A DNA stretch of 52,623 nt. Origin: an uncultured Rhodopila sp. (GTDB lineage: Bacteria > Pseudomonadota > Alphaproteobacteria > Acetobacterales > Acetobacteraceae). The translations under genes were made by a program, and so were the position numbers. Under the pieces are notes generated by a model, which did no database searches, was not told where the DNA came from, and saw nothing but the letters and a program-made list of their open reading frames with translations. Positions 19,871 to 28,986 of this stretch are shown here, in pieces. Location: contig CAINOE010000005.1 of NCBI GenBank assembly GCA_903851415.1, forward strand, positions 1 through 52,623, given 5' to 3'. How positions within the stretch are numbered: position 1 is the first letter of the stretch; each line of letters starts with the position of its first letter.

Positions 19871-19940
19871 CTTGCTCACTCATCCGTGATCCGATGATAC
19901 GATCCCCCTGCCGATGCGAGCCGATCGGCATGGAGGGATA

Positions 19941-21146
19941 ATGCAGCGACGCACTCTGATGGCGGCCGGGGCGACCGCCCTGCTCGCACCGGTTTCGGGT
20001 ATGGCGGACGGCCCTGTCCTGCCGCCGGAGTTGCCCGATGGCACCAGGGAGATCGTCCGGCCGGCGAACCTGCCCGGGAAGACCCGCATGCTGCGGCTGA
20101 CCGACCGGCCGCCCAACTATGCCACGCCGACCGATGTCTTCGCCGACGCCATCACCCCCAACGACCGCTTCTTCGTGCGCTATCACATTGACGCCGTGCC
20201 GCCGCCTCCACCCATCGACGACTGGGTCCTGACCATCGGTGGCGACGCCGCAGTGCAGGACATACGGCTCAGGTGGGCCGATCTGCTCGACATGCCTCAG
20301 ATCGGCGTGCTGGCGGTGTGCCAATGCGCCGGCAACCGTCGCGGCCTGGCCGTCCCGCACGTTGCCGGGGTGCAATGGGGCGACGGAGCCATGGGCTGCG
20401 CCGAGTGGCGCGGCCCCCGATTGCGCGACATCCTGTTGGCGGCGCGCATCAAACCGGGCGCGGTCGAGGTTTATGCCGGCGGTGCCGACGCGCCGCCCAC
20501 GCCGGGACCGCCGGCGTTCCGCAAGAGCATACCCTTCGCCAAAGCGATGGACGACGACACGATCATAGCTCTGGCAATGAACGGCGCCCCGCTGCCTGTA
20601 CTGAACGGCTATCCGGCCCGGCTGGTTGTCCCGGGGTGGACCGGCACCTACTGGGTGAAGCATCTGAACAGCATCGAGATCAGCGCGACGCCGCTTGCCA
20701 ATTTCTGGATGAACACCGACGGCCGTGTTCCCGCCGGACTGTTTCCGGTGCAGCGGCCCTTTGCATCGCAGGCAACGGAGACCACGGTGCCCGTCACGGA
20801 GATGGTGGTCAATTCGCTCATCGCCGAACCGGTGGAGGGCGGCGAAGTCGAGCGCGCGGGATTCAGGGTCGGCGGGGTGGCGTGGGACCGCGGCACAGGC
20901 ATCAGGCGGGTCGAGATCTCGCTGGATGGCGGCGGGACCTGGCTCGACGCTCTGCTGGCCCCTCCGCTGGGTCCCTATGCCTTCCGCCGTTTCACCCTGG
21001 ACTCCGGATTCATGCGCCGCGGCCAATACAGGCTGGTCAGCCGCGCCACCAGCAACGCCGGAGAGCGGCAATCCGAGGTCCTGAAGGCGAACCCTGGCGG
21101 ATATCATAACAATGTCCCGCGCGGGATCTCCGTGACCGTCATATGA
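19941..21146 (+). CDS. sorA: Sulfite dehydrogenase molybdopterin subunit (SorA-like)
   Basis: A protein of 401 residues from the ATG at 19941 (ribosome-binding site GGAGGG). It starts MQRRTLMAAGATALLAPVSG, a twin-arginine export signal. The Mo-binding domain contains the catalytic Cys129 in CQCAGNRR. The C-terminal Mo-co dimerisation domain (ISLDGGGTWLDA) is typical of the sulfite oxidase family. It oxidises sulfite to sulfate in the periplasm with electrons going to cytochrome c. The adjacent overlapping cytochrome gene (ATGA) supports the SorAB assignment; related sulfite-oxidase-fold enzymes with other substrates cannot be fully excluded. Confidence 0.88.
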   Translation: MQRRTLMAAGATALLAPVSGMADGPVLPPELPDGTREIVRPANLPGKTRMLRLTDRPPNYATPTDVFADAITPNDRFFVRYHIDAVPPPPPIDDWVLTIGGDAAVQDIRLRWADLLDMPQIGVLAVCQCAGNRRGLAVPHVAGVQWGDGAMGCAEWRGPRLRDILLAARIKPGAVEVYAGGADAPPTPGPPAFRKSIPFAKAMDDDTIIALAMNGAPLPVLNGYPARLVVPGWTGTYWVKHLNSIEISATPLANFWMNTDGRVPAGLFPVQRPFASQATETTVPVTEMVVNSLIAEPVEGGEVERAGFRVGGVAWDRGTGIRRVEISLDGGGTWLDALLAPPLGPYAFRRFTLDSGFMRRGQYRLVSRATSNAGERQSEVLKANPGGYHNNVPRGISVTVI

Positions 21147-21436
21147 GAGTCGGCACGTGGGTCATCCTGGCGCTGTTGCTGGGGCGCGTGGCCGCGGCGG
21201 CTGACGCTCCGGTGCCGCTAAAGCCGGGCACGGGCGTGGAGGCGGCGAGCAGGTATTGCAACACCTGCCACACGTCCGACTACATCATCATGAACAGCCT
21301 GTTTCTGCCGCCGGCAGCCTGGAACGCGGAGGTGACGAAGATGCGCACGGCCTTCGGGGCGCGGATCGACGACAGCGCCGCGGGCGAAATCGCCGCGTAT
21401 CTGGCTGAGAATTACGCGGTCGCGGCGAAACCGTAG
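21143..21436 (+). CDS. sorB: Small c-type cytochrome, SorB-like electron acceptor
   Basis: A protein of 97 residues with an N-terminal signal peptide (MRVGTWVILALLLGRVAAAA). It has one haem-binding CxxCH (Cys39, Cys42, His43; CNTCH), and the likely Met ligand lies in the IIMNSLFLPP or VTKMRT region. The gene overlaps sorA by four bases (ATGA), so translation is coupled. It is expected to take electrons from SorA in the periplasm and pass them to the respiratory chain. Confidence 0.85.
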   Translation: MRVGTWVILALLLGRVAAAADAPVPLKPGTGVEAASRYCNTCHTSDYIIMNSLFLPPAAWNAEVTKMRTAFGARIDDSAAGEIAAYLAENYAVAAKP

Positions 21437-21546
21437 CAGTTCCGGGACGGTCGCTCCTCCCCGGCCGCGATCCGGGGAGGGGAGACAAACCAGCGCGCCG
21501 CGGCCGCAACCGGCTGCCGGGACGCCAGTGTTGCGGGGCGAATCCG

Positions 21547-22221
21547 TCAGGCCGCCGCCCGGTCGTCGTCGCGGCCCGGCGCGTCTGCGGCGGCGATGGC
21601 CGCCGGCGCGTCCGCTTCCGCCTCGCTGCTGTCGAAGTCGTCATCGGCATCGATAGCCAGATCGTCGTAGCCGTCGCCGAACATGGGGCCGCCAAAGTTG
21701 CTGATGAGCAGGGGCCTGCCGCCGTGGCCGAACTCGAACGCGGTGTCGCAGGCGGCGGGATCGACCGAACCGAAGATCGCCTCGATCTTCGCGTAGTCGG
21801 GATGCGGGTTGAAGCCGGCGTCGCGGCTCCAGGCCACCAGATCGCGCAACAGCTTGCGCGCATGGCTCGGGTCAAGCGGAACCATCGGCGTGGCCCTGGA
21901 TATTTGGTCCATGAAGTTGTCGAACTCGAACCCGCCGAACGACCGGAGGAACACGTCCTTCGGGCCCAATGCGAAGGTGTCGAGCAGGAATACCGCCGCC
22001 GTGACGCCGGTTGGCGAAGGACCACGCGCCAACACCAGCATGCCCATGCCCGTCCTGAACAGGCCCTCGGAGACGAGGCAGTGTTGAATCGGTTCGGCAG
22101 CGGCCGCGCGAACCTGTCCGGAAACGCTTTTGCCCAGATTCTCGACCTGACGCTTCTGCGCTACGATGACCTTGCGGCGTTGAGCCTTGGCGGCACGGCG
22201 GGCTGCGACGTTTTTTGCCAT
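21547..22221 (-). CDS. Conserved hypothetical protein, 224 residues
   Basis: Starts at the ATG at 22221 (MAKNVAARRAAKAQRRK), with a very basic N-terminus. A globular part follows with LVSEGLFRTGMG, AVFLLDTFALGPKDVFLR, and HARKLLRDLVAWSRDAGFNP. The acidic Ala/Asp C-terminal tail is low in complexity. I recall similar proteins of unknown function in related bacteria, but no domain name is certain. It is a single gene facing sorAB, with a 105-base convergent gap. Confidence 0.7.
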   Translation of the reverse strand: MAKNVAARRAAKAQRRKVIVAQKRQVENLGKSVSGQVRAAAAEPIQHCLVSEGLFRTGMGMLVLARGPSPTGVTAAVFLLDTFALGPKDVFLRSFGGFEFDNFMDQISRATPMVPLDPSHARKLLRDLVAWSRDAGFNPHPDYAKIEAIFGSVDPAACDTAFEFGHGGRPLLISNFGGPMFGDGYDDLAIDADDDFDSSEAEADAPAAIAAADAPGRDDDRAAA

Positions 22222-22415
22222 GAGGGAACCCTCCACCAGTTTGCGGGGTTCCGACTATACCTTGGGGTGACCGGTCGGGTCCAGCTACAACATCTATAAA
22301 ACCCGGGGATAACGCTGGCCTGTTATCAGCCCGAGCCCGACTGGATGCGCGCGAATCGCAATAGTAACTGCCTTGTGGGTTTCATTCTCGGGGGGTTCAG
22401 GTCAGGTTGCGCTCC

Positions 22416-22491
22416 GGGCTGGTAGCTCAGCGCAAGAGCACACGCTGGATAAGCGTGAGGTCGGACGGTTCAATTCCTCCCCGGCCCACCA
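22416..22491 (+). tRNA. tRNA-Ile(GAT)-like sequence, degenerate
   Basis: 76 bases that fold as a tRNA. The acceptor stem GGGCTGG/CCGGCCC is followed by A and CCA, the D-stem is GCTC/GAGC, the anticodon stem is CACGC/GCGTG, and the anticodon is GAT (22448-22450). Three standard features are missing: the D-loop AGCGCAA lacks the G18-G19 pair, position 33 is G instead of U, and the T-stem carries an extra base (GGACGG against CCTCC). It looks derived from the rrn-type tRNA-Ile. It is probably a tRNA pseudogene or a special-purpose variant and should not be assumed functional. Confidence 0.5.
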
Positions 22492-22578
22492 AACATTCCG
22501 GTCGCTATGATCGGCCACTCCGGGTCACCCATGCCGGCTTCTGCGGCGACAGGTGGCCCGGAGGTCGCGTCGCCTGCC

Positions 22579-23508
22579 CTACCGGGTCGGGCGAGGCGGG
22601 GTATGAGTGTAATCGTAGAACCCGCGGCCGGTCTTGCGGCCGTACCAGCCGGCCTCGACATACTTTACCAGCAGCGGGCAAGGGCGGTACTTGCTGTCGG
22701 ACAGCCCGTCATACAGCACCTGCATGATCGACAGGCAGGTATCCAGGCCAATGAAATCCGCCAGCTCCAGCGGGCCCATGGGATGGTTGGCACCCAGCTT
22801 CATCGCGTCGTCGATCGCGGATACCGGCGCCACGCCCTCATACAAGGCAAACACAGCCTCATTGATCATCGGCACGAGGATGCGGTTGACAATGAACGCC
22901 GGGAAGTCCTCGGCCACCGCGCTGGTCTTGCCCAGCTTGTGCGCCAGGGCCTTCACCGCCTGGAATGTCGGCTCGTCCGTCGCGATGCCGCGGATGATTT
23001 CCACCAGCTTCATGACCGGAACCGGGTTCATGAAGTGCATGCCGATGAACTTTTCCGGCCGATCGGTCGCCGCGCCGAGGCGGGTGATCGAGATCGAGGA
23101 GGTGTTGGACGCGATCAGGGCGGACGGCTTCAGGTGCGGCACCAGCCCCTTGAAGATCACCCGCTTGAGGTCCTCCTTCTCCGTCGCCGCCTCGATCACG
23201 AGATCGGCATCGGAAAAGGAGGCGTAATCGGTCGAGGTCGTCACCCGCGCCAGAGCTTCGTCGCGCTGATCCGGTGTGATCAGGGAGCGGCGGACCTGGC
23301 GGTCCAAATTGCGACCCAAGGTTGCGATCGCCTTGGTCAGGGCGTCCTCCTTGATATCGACGATCGTGACCGGCAGGCCGGCGATGGCGCAGACATGGGC
23401 GATACCGTTGCCCATCTGGCCGGCGCCGATGATGCCGACCGACCGGATATTCGGCGGGTCGATCACGACGGTGGCGGGTGCGGCGGATGGCTGGACGTCA
23501 ATGGACAT
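22579..23508 (-). CDS. hbd: 3-hydroxybutyryl-CoA / 3-hydroxyacyl-CoA dehydrogenase
   Basis: A protein of 309 residues. The N-terminal NAD site is GAGQMG (Gly28, Gly30, Gly33). The catalytic pair is His158 (GMHFMNP) and Glu170 (KLVE), with Asn/Ser in SNTSS. The C-terminal domain follows with NRILVPMINEA and GRGFYDY near the end. It oxidises 3-hydroxyacyl-CoA with NAD in beta-oxidation or butyryl-CoA/PHB-related metabolism. It begins directly after the etfA stop, making an etfB-etfA-hbd operon. Confidence 0.95.
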   Translation of the reverse strand: MSIDVQPSAAPATVVIDPPNIRSVGIIGAGQMGNGIAHVCAIAGLPVTIVDIKEDALTKAIATLGRNLDRQVRRSLITPDQRDEALARVTTSTDYASFSDADLVIEAATEKEDLKRVIFKGLVPHLKPSALIASNTSSISITRLGAATDRPEKFIGMHFMNPVPVMKLVEIIRGIATDEPTFQAVKALAHKLGKTSAVAEDFPAFIVNRILVPMINEAVFALYEGVAPVSAIDDAMKLGANHPMGPLELADFIGLDTCLSIMQVLYDGLSDSKYRPCPLLVKYVEAGWYGRKTGRGFYDYTHTPPRPTR

Positions 23509-24444
23509 TCACGAGCGCTCCAATTCCGCTGCCAACTCGGGCAGCGCGGTAAACAGATCAGCGACCAGGCCGTAATCAGCCACCTGGAAGATGGGCGCTT
23601 CCTCGTCCTTGTTTATCGCGACAATTACCTTGCTGTCCTTCATCCCGGCAAGGTGCTGGATGGCGCCGGAGATTCCGATCGCGATATAAAGGTCCGGCGC
23701 GACGATTTTTCCGGTCTGGCCGACCTGGAACTCGTTGGGCACGAAGCCGGCATCGACCGCCGCGCGGGAGGCGCCGACGGCGGCACCGAGCTTATCAGCA
23801 ATCGGCTCGATAAGCTTGAAGTTTTCGCCGCTTTGCATGCCGCGGCCGCCGGATATGACGACCCGGGCGGCGGTCAGTTCGGGCCGCTCGCTCTTGGACA
23901 GCTCGGTGGAGACGAATTTGCTCAGGCCAGGCAGATCGCCAACGGACACCGCCTCGATCGGCGCGCTGCCGCCTTCGGCAGCGACCGGATCGAAGCTGGC
24001 GGCGCGAACCGTGATAATTTTCTGACTGTCTGAAGACTTCACCGTCGCCATGCCGTTGCCGGCATAAATCGGCCGCACGAACGTGTCGGCGTCCACGACA
24101 TGCGCGATATCGCTGATCGGCTGGAGATCCAGCAAAGCGGCGACGCGCGGCAGCACGTTCTTTCCGACCGCCGTCGTGGCGGCGAGGATGTGCGTATAGT
24201 TCAGCGCCAGGGCGACCAGCAGCGCCGCTGCCGGCTCGGCCAGCAGGTGATCCAGCGCCGGGTTGTCAGCCACCAGCACCTTGCTCACGCCGGGAAGCTT
24301 CGCCGCCGCGGCCGAGGCGCCCGCCAGATCGGTGCCCGCCACCAGCACATGCACCTCGCCCAATGCCGTCGCGGCAGCCACCGCGCTGCGGGAGGGCTGC
24401 TTGATGCCGGCATGATCGAATTCGAGAAGGACCAGGCTCGTCAT
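23509..24444 (-). CDS. etfA: Electron transfer flavoprotein alpha subunit
   Basis: A protein of 311 residues. The N-terminal Rossmann domain is followed by the FAD-binding C-terminal domain with [30 protein letters not shown] and GISGAIQH. It forms a dimer with EtfB and collects electrons from acyl-CoA dehydrogenases for ETF-ubiquinone oxidoreductase. The gap to etfB is two bases and to hbd none. Confidence 0.97.
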   Translation of the reverse strand: MTSLVLLEFDHAGIKQPSRSAVAAATALGEVHVLVAGTDLAGASAAAAKLPGVSKVLVADNPALDHLLAEPAAALLVALALNYTHILAATTAVGKNVLPRVAALLDLQPISDIAHVVDADTFVRPIYAGNGMATVKSSDSQKIITVRAASFDPVAAEGGSAPIEAVSVGDLPGLSKFVSTELSKSERPELTAARVVISGGRGMQSGENFKLIEPIADKLGAAVGASRAAVDAGFVPNEFQVGQTGKIVAPDLYIAIGISGAIQHLAGMKDSKVIVAINKDEEAPIFQVADYGLVADLFTALPELAAELERS

Positions 24445-24446
24445 CG

Positions 24447-25196
24447 TCAGATCACCTTCGCTTCTGTCCTGAGCTTGCCGACAAGTTCCGCCACCGTCTT
24501 GACCTTGACGCCGGCCTTGCGCTTCGGCGGCTCCTCCACTTTCAGGATGGTCAGCCGCGGCGTGGTATCGACCCCGAGATCGGCCGGTTTCACGTTGGCG
24601 ATCGGCTTCTTCCGCGCCTTCATGATGTTCGGCAGCGAGGCGTAACGGGGCTCGTTCAGCCGCAGATCGGTTGTGATGACCGCCGGCAGGTTCAGCGCCA
24701 CAGTTTCCAGGCCGCCATCAACTTCGCGCGTGACGGTGACGGTCTCGCCCGACACCTCCACCTTGCTGGCGAAGGTGCCCTGCGGCCAGCCGAGCAGCGC
24801 CGCCAGCATCTGGCCGGTCGCGCTCATGTCGTCGTCGATCGCCTGCTTGCCGAGGATCACCAGCCGCGGCTGTTCCTGGTCGACGATCGCCTTCAGCAGC
24901 TTGGCGACGGCCAGCGGCTGCAGCTCATCGGCGGTTTCCACCAGGATGCCGCGATCGGCGCCCATCGCCAGGGCGGTGCGGAGGGTTTCCGAGCATTGCG
25001 GAACCCCCATGGATACGGCGATGATCTCGGTCACGACGCCCTTTTCCTTCAGGCGGACGGATTCCTCGACGGCGATTTCATCGAACGGGTTCATCGACAT
25101 CTTGACACCGGAGGTCTCGATGCCGGAGCCGTCGGTCTTCACACGGACCTTGACGTTATAGTCAACAACCCGCTTGACGGGAACGAGTATCTTCAT
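24447..25196 (-). CDS. etfB: Electron transfer flavoprotein beta subunit
   Basis: A protein of 249 residues, with the family start [19 protein letters not shown], the AMP-binding signature near [18 protein letters not shown] and the C-terminal recognition helix. It is the first gene of the operon. The 154 bases upstream presumably carry its promoter, but no clear boxes are seen. Confidence 0.97.
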   Translation of the reverse strand: MKILVPVKRVVDYNVKVRVKTDGSGIETSGVKMSMNPFDEIAVEESVRLKEKGVVTEIIAVSMGVPQCSETLRTALAMGADRGILVETADELQPLAVAKLLKAIVDQEQPRLVILGKQAIDDDMSATGQMLAALLGWPQGTFASKVEVSGETVTVTREVDGGLETVALNLPAVITTDLRLNEPRYASLPNIMKARKKPIANVKPADLGVDTTPRLTILKVEEPPKRKAGVKVKTVAELVGKLRTEAKVI

Positions 25197-25350
25197 GGGA
25201 AACCGGACCGCTTCCTTGGAACGTTGGTGAACGCGGGTGTAAACGGCCGGAACCCGTTATGGTGCCGAGCCACTGCCTGTTCGCACCTGCAAAAGGGGAA
25301 TCGGACCATATTCAAGGGGTTTACCGGTGTCAAACGACGCCGGTCGCCGG

Positions 25351-25542
25351 TCAGGACCGCAGCAGGCTCATCATGATCACCAGCAGGACGATGGCGCTGG
25401 CCTGAAGGATGACGCGCCAGCGCATCAGCTTGTTCGACCGCTCAGGATTCGGTTCCCTGACCATCCCGAGCATGCCGGCGATCAGCACGCCCAGAGTGGC
25501 CAGGAGGAGGATGCCGACCAGGACCGTGAGGAATGTGTGCAT
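25351..25542 (-). CDS. Small twin-transmembrane protein (HIG1-like)
   Basis: A protein of 63 residues with two hydrophobic helices (about 3-25 and 43-61) joined by a charged loop (REPNPERSNKLMRWRV). This matches HIG1-domain proteins, in which a short loop with Asn/Lys/Met/Arg residues (NKLMRxR) links the helices. Bacterial members are associated with respiratory complexes. It is divergent from the mechanosensitive channel gene. Confidence 0.8.
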   Translation of the reverse strand: MHTFLTVLVGILLLATLGVLIAGMLGMVREPNPERSNKLMRWRVILQASAIVLLVIMMSLLRS

Positions 25543-25664
25543 GGGGGGATATTAAGCCGACCCGGGATTTCAGGTCCAGCGGTGGGGCGGAACTGCGCGG
25601 ACGTCCGACTGCCATGCCGGGTTTGGCGTTGACCCGCCCGCGGCTTTCGTGGTCGTACGCGCCG

Positions 25665-28097
25665 ATGATACGCGCACTGCTCATCCTGCTCTGCTTTCTC
25701 ATGCTGATCCCGGGCATCCCGGCGGTTGCGCAGACTCCGGCACATCAGGACGCGCCCGCGCCCGCGTCCCCGCCCCCTGCCCCGCCCGCGCCAAGCGGCA
25801 TCTCGCCGGATCAGGCGCGCGCGGCGCTGGATGTGCTGAACGATCCGGCCAAGCGAGCCGCTTTTGCCGCCACCCTCGGCGCGATCGTCAAGGCCCAACC
25901 CGCCCAGCCGGGCGCGCCCGCGGCATCGGGCAAAACCGCCGAACCGGCGCCGCCGGAAACCAAGCTGGAGGGCATCTCGATCCCGCTCGCGCCGGACAGC
26001 CTCGGCGCCCAGGTGCTCGTCTCGGCCTCCCAATTCGTCAACAAGCTTGGCGATGAGGCGCTGGACGCGCTGGACACGGTGCAGAGCCTGCCGCTGCTCT
26101 ATGGCTGGGCGGTTGTTATGGCGACCAACCCGGTCGCCCGCGACCTGCTGGCGGATGTCGGCTGGCGCGCCGCCCTCGCGCTGGCCTGCGCCGCGGCGGT
26201 GGAGTATGCGCTAAGGCGGGCGCTGCGCCGCCCGATCCGCCGGCTGGAGGCGCTGGCGCCGGCAAAAACGCCTGACGAGCCGGACGAGCCCGCTGTGCCG
26301 CCAGCGGAAGAAGAGGAAGCCGTCGCCCGCGCCGAGGCCGGGGACATCGAGGCGCCGGTCGCGGACCGGCGGAAGCCCTCCGCCTGGGTATTCCTGCGCC
26401 GCGTCCCACTGGTCACCGGCCGCCTGCTGCTCGAACTGGTTCCCGTGCTGGCGATCGCCGTCACGGGTCATCTGTTCGCCGCCTCGGGCCTCGGCGGCCA
26501 AACCGTCAGCCGGCTGATCATTCTGGCGGTAATCGATTCCTATGCCGTCTGCGAAGCGATCCTGTCCGTCACGCGGATGCTGCTGTCGCCCGGCGCCTCC
26601 CGCCTGCGCCTGTTTCATCTGCGCGACGACACCGCCGCCTACCTGATGCGCTGGACCCGGCGCCTCGTGCTGATCGCGGTGTTCGGCTACGCGATCGGGG
26701 AGGTCGGTCTGCTGCTCGGGCTGTCGGACGTCTCGCACGACCTGCTGCAGAAGTCCGTCGGGCTGGTGCTGCACATCTGCCTGGTCGTGATCATCGTGCA
26801 GAAGCGGCGGGCCGTGCGCCGGTGGCTGCGCGCGCCCGACGGGGCGACCGGCGTCATGGCCGGGGTCCGCAACCGTCTGGCGGGGATCTGGCATTGGATC
26901 GCCCTGTTCCTGGTGGCCTCGGTCTGGCTGGTTTATGCGGTCGAATTGCCGCATGGCTACGCCGAGGGGCTGCATTACTGCATCGTGACCGCGCTGGTGC
27001 TCATCGGCGCCCGCATCACGCTGCTGGTTCTGCTCGGCGCGGTTGACCGTTTCATGCGGCCCGCGGCCGATTCGCCAAGTCCGTTTCCGGCGATGGAAGC
27101 GCGATTGCGAGTCTACCACCCGGCGGTCTCCGCCGTGCTGCGCCTGACGATCTACATCCTGTGCATCCTCGGACTGCTGCAGCTCTACGGCCTGAACACC
27201 TTCCTCTGGCTGGTCGATAGCAGGCTCGGCCTGCGCATCCTGTCGGCCGTCGGCACCCTGGTGGCGACGGTCGTGCTGGCCTTCGGCCTTTGGGACCTCG
27301 TCAACGTGGCCGTGGAGCGGCACCTGGACAAGCTCCAACGCGAGGCGCAGTTGGCCAAGTCCGCCCGCATGCGCACGCTTCTGCCGCTGGTGCGGGCCAG
27401 TTTGCTGATCACCATCGCTGTCGTCGCCGGACTCGAGATCCTCAGCGAGATCGGCATCAACATCGCTCCGCTGCTGGCCGGGGCCGGCATCATCGGCGTG
27501 GCCATCGGCTTCGGCTCGCAGAAGCTGGTGCAGGATCTGATCACCGGCATCTTCCTGCTGCTGGAAAACGCCATGCAAGTCGGCGACTGGGTCACCGTAT
27601 CGGGGCTATCGGGCACGGTGGAGGCCCTTTCGGTCCGCACGATCCGCCTGAGGGCCGGCGACGGATCGGTTCACATCATCCCGTTCAGCTCGGTCACCAG
27701 TGTCACCAACGTCAATCGCGGCCTGGGGAACGCCTCGGTGAACGTCAGCGTTGCCTATGACGAGGACACCGACCGGGTTTCCACGGAGTTGAAGTCGGTC
27801 GTCGCGGGCATGCGCGCCGAACCGGCGCTGTCCGCGATGATGCTGAGCGATTTGCAGCTTTGGGGGGTGGATAAGGTGGACGGCGCCTCGGTGACCATCG
27901 CCGGGCAGATCGTCTGCACCGATTCCGGCCGGTGGACGGTGCAGCGGGAGTTCAACCGGCGGATGAAGCGGCGCTTTCAGGAGATCGGGATCAGGGTTTT
28001 CAATCCGTTGCAGACGGTTACCGTCTCGCCACCGTTCGCCGTCGGGTCCCTGGCCGGAAAGGTGGACGACAATGGACAGGCTCAGGCAGCTAACTGA
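25665..28097 (+). CDS. MscS-family mechanosensitive ion channel, large form
   Basis: A protein of 810 residues from the ATG at 25665, which precedes a signal peptide (MIRALLILLCFLMLIPGIPA). A Pro/Ala-rich periplasmic stretch follows, then an N-terminal sensor region with about eight TM helices. The MscS core lies near residues 560-790, with the pore-lining helix and the AGIIGVAIGFGSQKLVQD block and a beta domain (VGDWVTVSG). A large Glu-rich loop is at about 205-230. It should open on membrane tension as an osmotic safety valve. The stop codon overlaps the next gene by 26 bases. Confidence 0.92.
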   Translation: MIRALLILLCFLMLIPGIPAVAQTPAHQDAPAPASPPPAPPAPSGISPDQARAALDVLNDPAKRAAFAATLGAIVKAQPAQPGAPAASGKTAEPAPPETKLEGISIPLAPDSLGAQVLVSASQFVNKLGDEALDALDTVQSLPLLYGWAVVMATNPVARDLLADVGWRAALALACAAAVEYALRRALRRPIRRLEALAPAKTPDEPDEPAVPPAEEEEAVARAEAGDIEAPVADRRKPSAWVFLRRVPLVTGRLLLELVPVLAIAVTGHLFAASGLGGQTVSRLIILAVIDSYAVCEAILSVTRMLLSPGASRLRLFHLRDDTAAYLMRWTRRLVLIAVFGYAIGEVGLLLGLSDVSHDLLQKSVGLVLHICLVVIIVQKRRAVRRWLRAPDGATGVMAGVRNRLAGIWHWIALFLVASVWLVYAVELPHGYAEGLHYCIVTALVLIGARITLLVLLGAVDRFMRPAADSPSPFPAMEARLRVYHPAVSAVLRLTIYILCILGLLQLYGLNTFLWLVDSRLGLRILSAVGTLVATVVLAFGLWDLVNVAVERHLDKLQREAQLAKSARMRTLLPLVRASLLITIAVVAGLEILSEIGINIAPLLAGAGIIGVAIGFGSQKLVQDLITGIFLLLENAMQVGDWVTVSGLSGTVEALSVRTIRLRAGDGSVHIIPFSSVTSVTNVNRGLGNASVNVSVAYDEDTDRVSTELKSVVAGMRAEPALSAMMLSDLQLWGVDKVDGASVTIAGQIVCTDSGRWTVQREFNRRMKRRFQEIGIRVFNPLQTVTVSPPFAVGSLAGKVDDNGQAQAAN

Positions 28098-28782
28098 TGT
28101 GATCCGCGCCGGCGGCTACCGGTTCGTCGAGGCGGAGGGAATGCGCGCCCTGCTGGAACAGACCGGACCGCTGACCGATTGGGCGGCGTTCGCGGCGAGT
28201 TGGGACGACCTAGGGGCGGACACCTACATGGCGGATGGCGGCCGTTACCGGAAACGGCGTCACGCGGTGTTCGCGGTGCGGGCAGATGGGATCGTCCGCC
28301 AGCCGGCGCAGCCGCATTACCAGAGCCGGGACTACAACACGCTGAACGGCGGCATCGAACGCTGGTTCGAACCGGTGGCGGACGGCATCGGCTCGGGTGC
28401 GGTGTTGACGACGGTGCTGACCTTCTGCCGGGACCTGTTCGGCCGGTTGACTGCGGCGGAAGCCTGGCACGTCGAGGTGCATCAGTTCCGCATCGAGGCG
28501 CGCAGCGGCGAGGCGGGACGGCCGACGCCCGAGGGGATGCACCGCGATGGCGTCGATTATGTGCTGGTGCTGCTGGTAAACCGGCGCAACATCGCCAGCG
28601 GGATGACCTCTGTGCACGATTCGACCGGGCGCGAACTGGGGCATTTCACCCTGACCCGGCCGTTCGACGCAGCCCTGGTGGACGATGCCCGGGTGATGCA
28701 TGGAGTGACGCCGGTCGAACCGCTGGACCCGGCGGAACCGGGTCACCGCGATGTGCTGGTGGTGACGTTCCGGAGAGAGTAG
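28072..28782 (+). CDS. 2OG-Fe(II) dioxygenase family protein
   Basis: A protein of 236 residues, like the 2OG-Fe dioxygenase family that includes amino-acid hydroxylases. Likely iron ligands are His and Asp in GMHRDGVDY and the distal His in VMHGVTPV, with an Arg for 2OG nearby. The N-terminal third has YRKRRHAVFAV, also typical. The gene overlaps the MscS gene by 26 bases in another frame, so it is probably translated from the same message. The substrate (perhaps a free amino acid) cannot be told. Confidence 0.83.
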   Translation: MDRLRQLTDVIRAGGYRFVEAEGMRALLEQTGPLTDWAAFAASWDDLGADTYMADGGRYRKRRHAVFAVRADGIVRQPAQPHYQSRDYNTLNGGIERWFEPVADGIGSGAVLTTVLTFCRDLFGRLTAAEAWHVEVHQFRIEARSGEAGRPTPEGMHRDGVDYVLVLLVNRRNIASGMTSVHDSTGRELGHFTLTRPFDAALVDDARVMHGVTPVEPLDPAEPGHRDVLVVTFRRE

Positions 28783-28820
28783 AAATCGCCGGGATCGGTT
28801 CCGCTGACGGCATTGGCTAA

Positions 28821-28957
28821 GTGTCGAACTTGTGCTTGCTTTTTGTCCCGGATTCCCCTATCGAGTTTGTAAGCGACTTGCCCGGCCGCGTGTTTGGCAA
28901 GCGCGGTGGTTACCCGACGGCAAAAAGCCTCGGTTGCAGACCACACCCGACCTTCCT
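28821..28957 (+). ncRNA. ssrS: Candidate structured RNA, possibly 6S RNA (ssrS)
   Basis: No convincing protein gene, but a strong long-range stem is present: GCTTTTTGTC (28838-28847) with GGCAAAAAGC (28919-28928). Outer pairing is GTGT (28821-28824) with ACAC (28943-28946). Inside is a large bubble with CCCCTATCGAG on one side and GTGGTTACCCG on the other, and a CTTGCC/GGCAAG hairpin. An extended rod with a central bubble, ended by a plus-strand terminator, is what 6S RNA looks like. The assignment is inference from shape and position; another structured RNA is possible. Confidence 0.4.
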
Positions 28958-28958
28958 C

Positions 28959-28986
28959 AGAACCGCCTTCGGGCGGTTCTTTCGTT
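28959..28986 (+). terminator. Intrinsic terminator
   Basis: AGAACCGCC-TTCG-GGCGGTTCT (28959-28980) is a perfect 9-bp stem with a TTCG tetraloop, followed by TTTCGTT. The T-rich side is on the plus strand only, so it ends a rightward transcript (the candidate RNA). Confidence 0.75.

Noticed and set aside
19280..19879. 199-residue open frame on the minus strand
   Set aside because: It overlaps PhyH remnants on the plus strand and has no protein-like composition.
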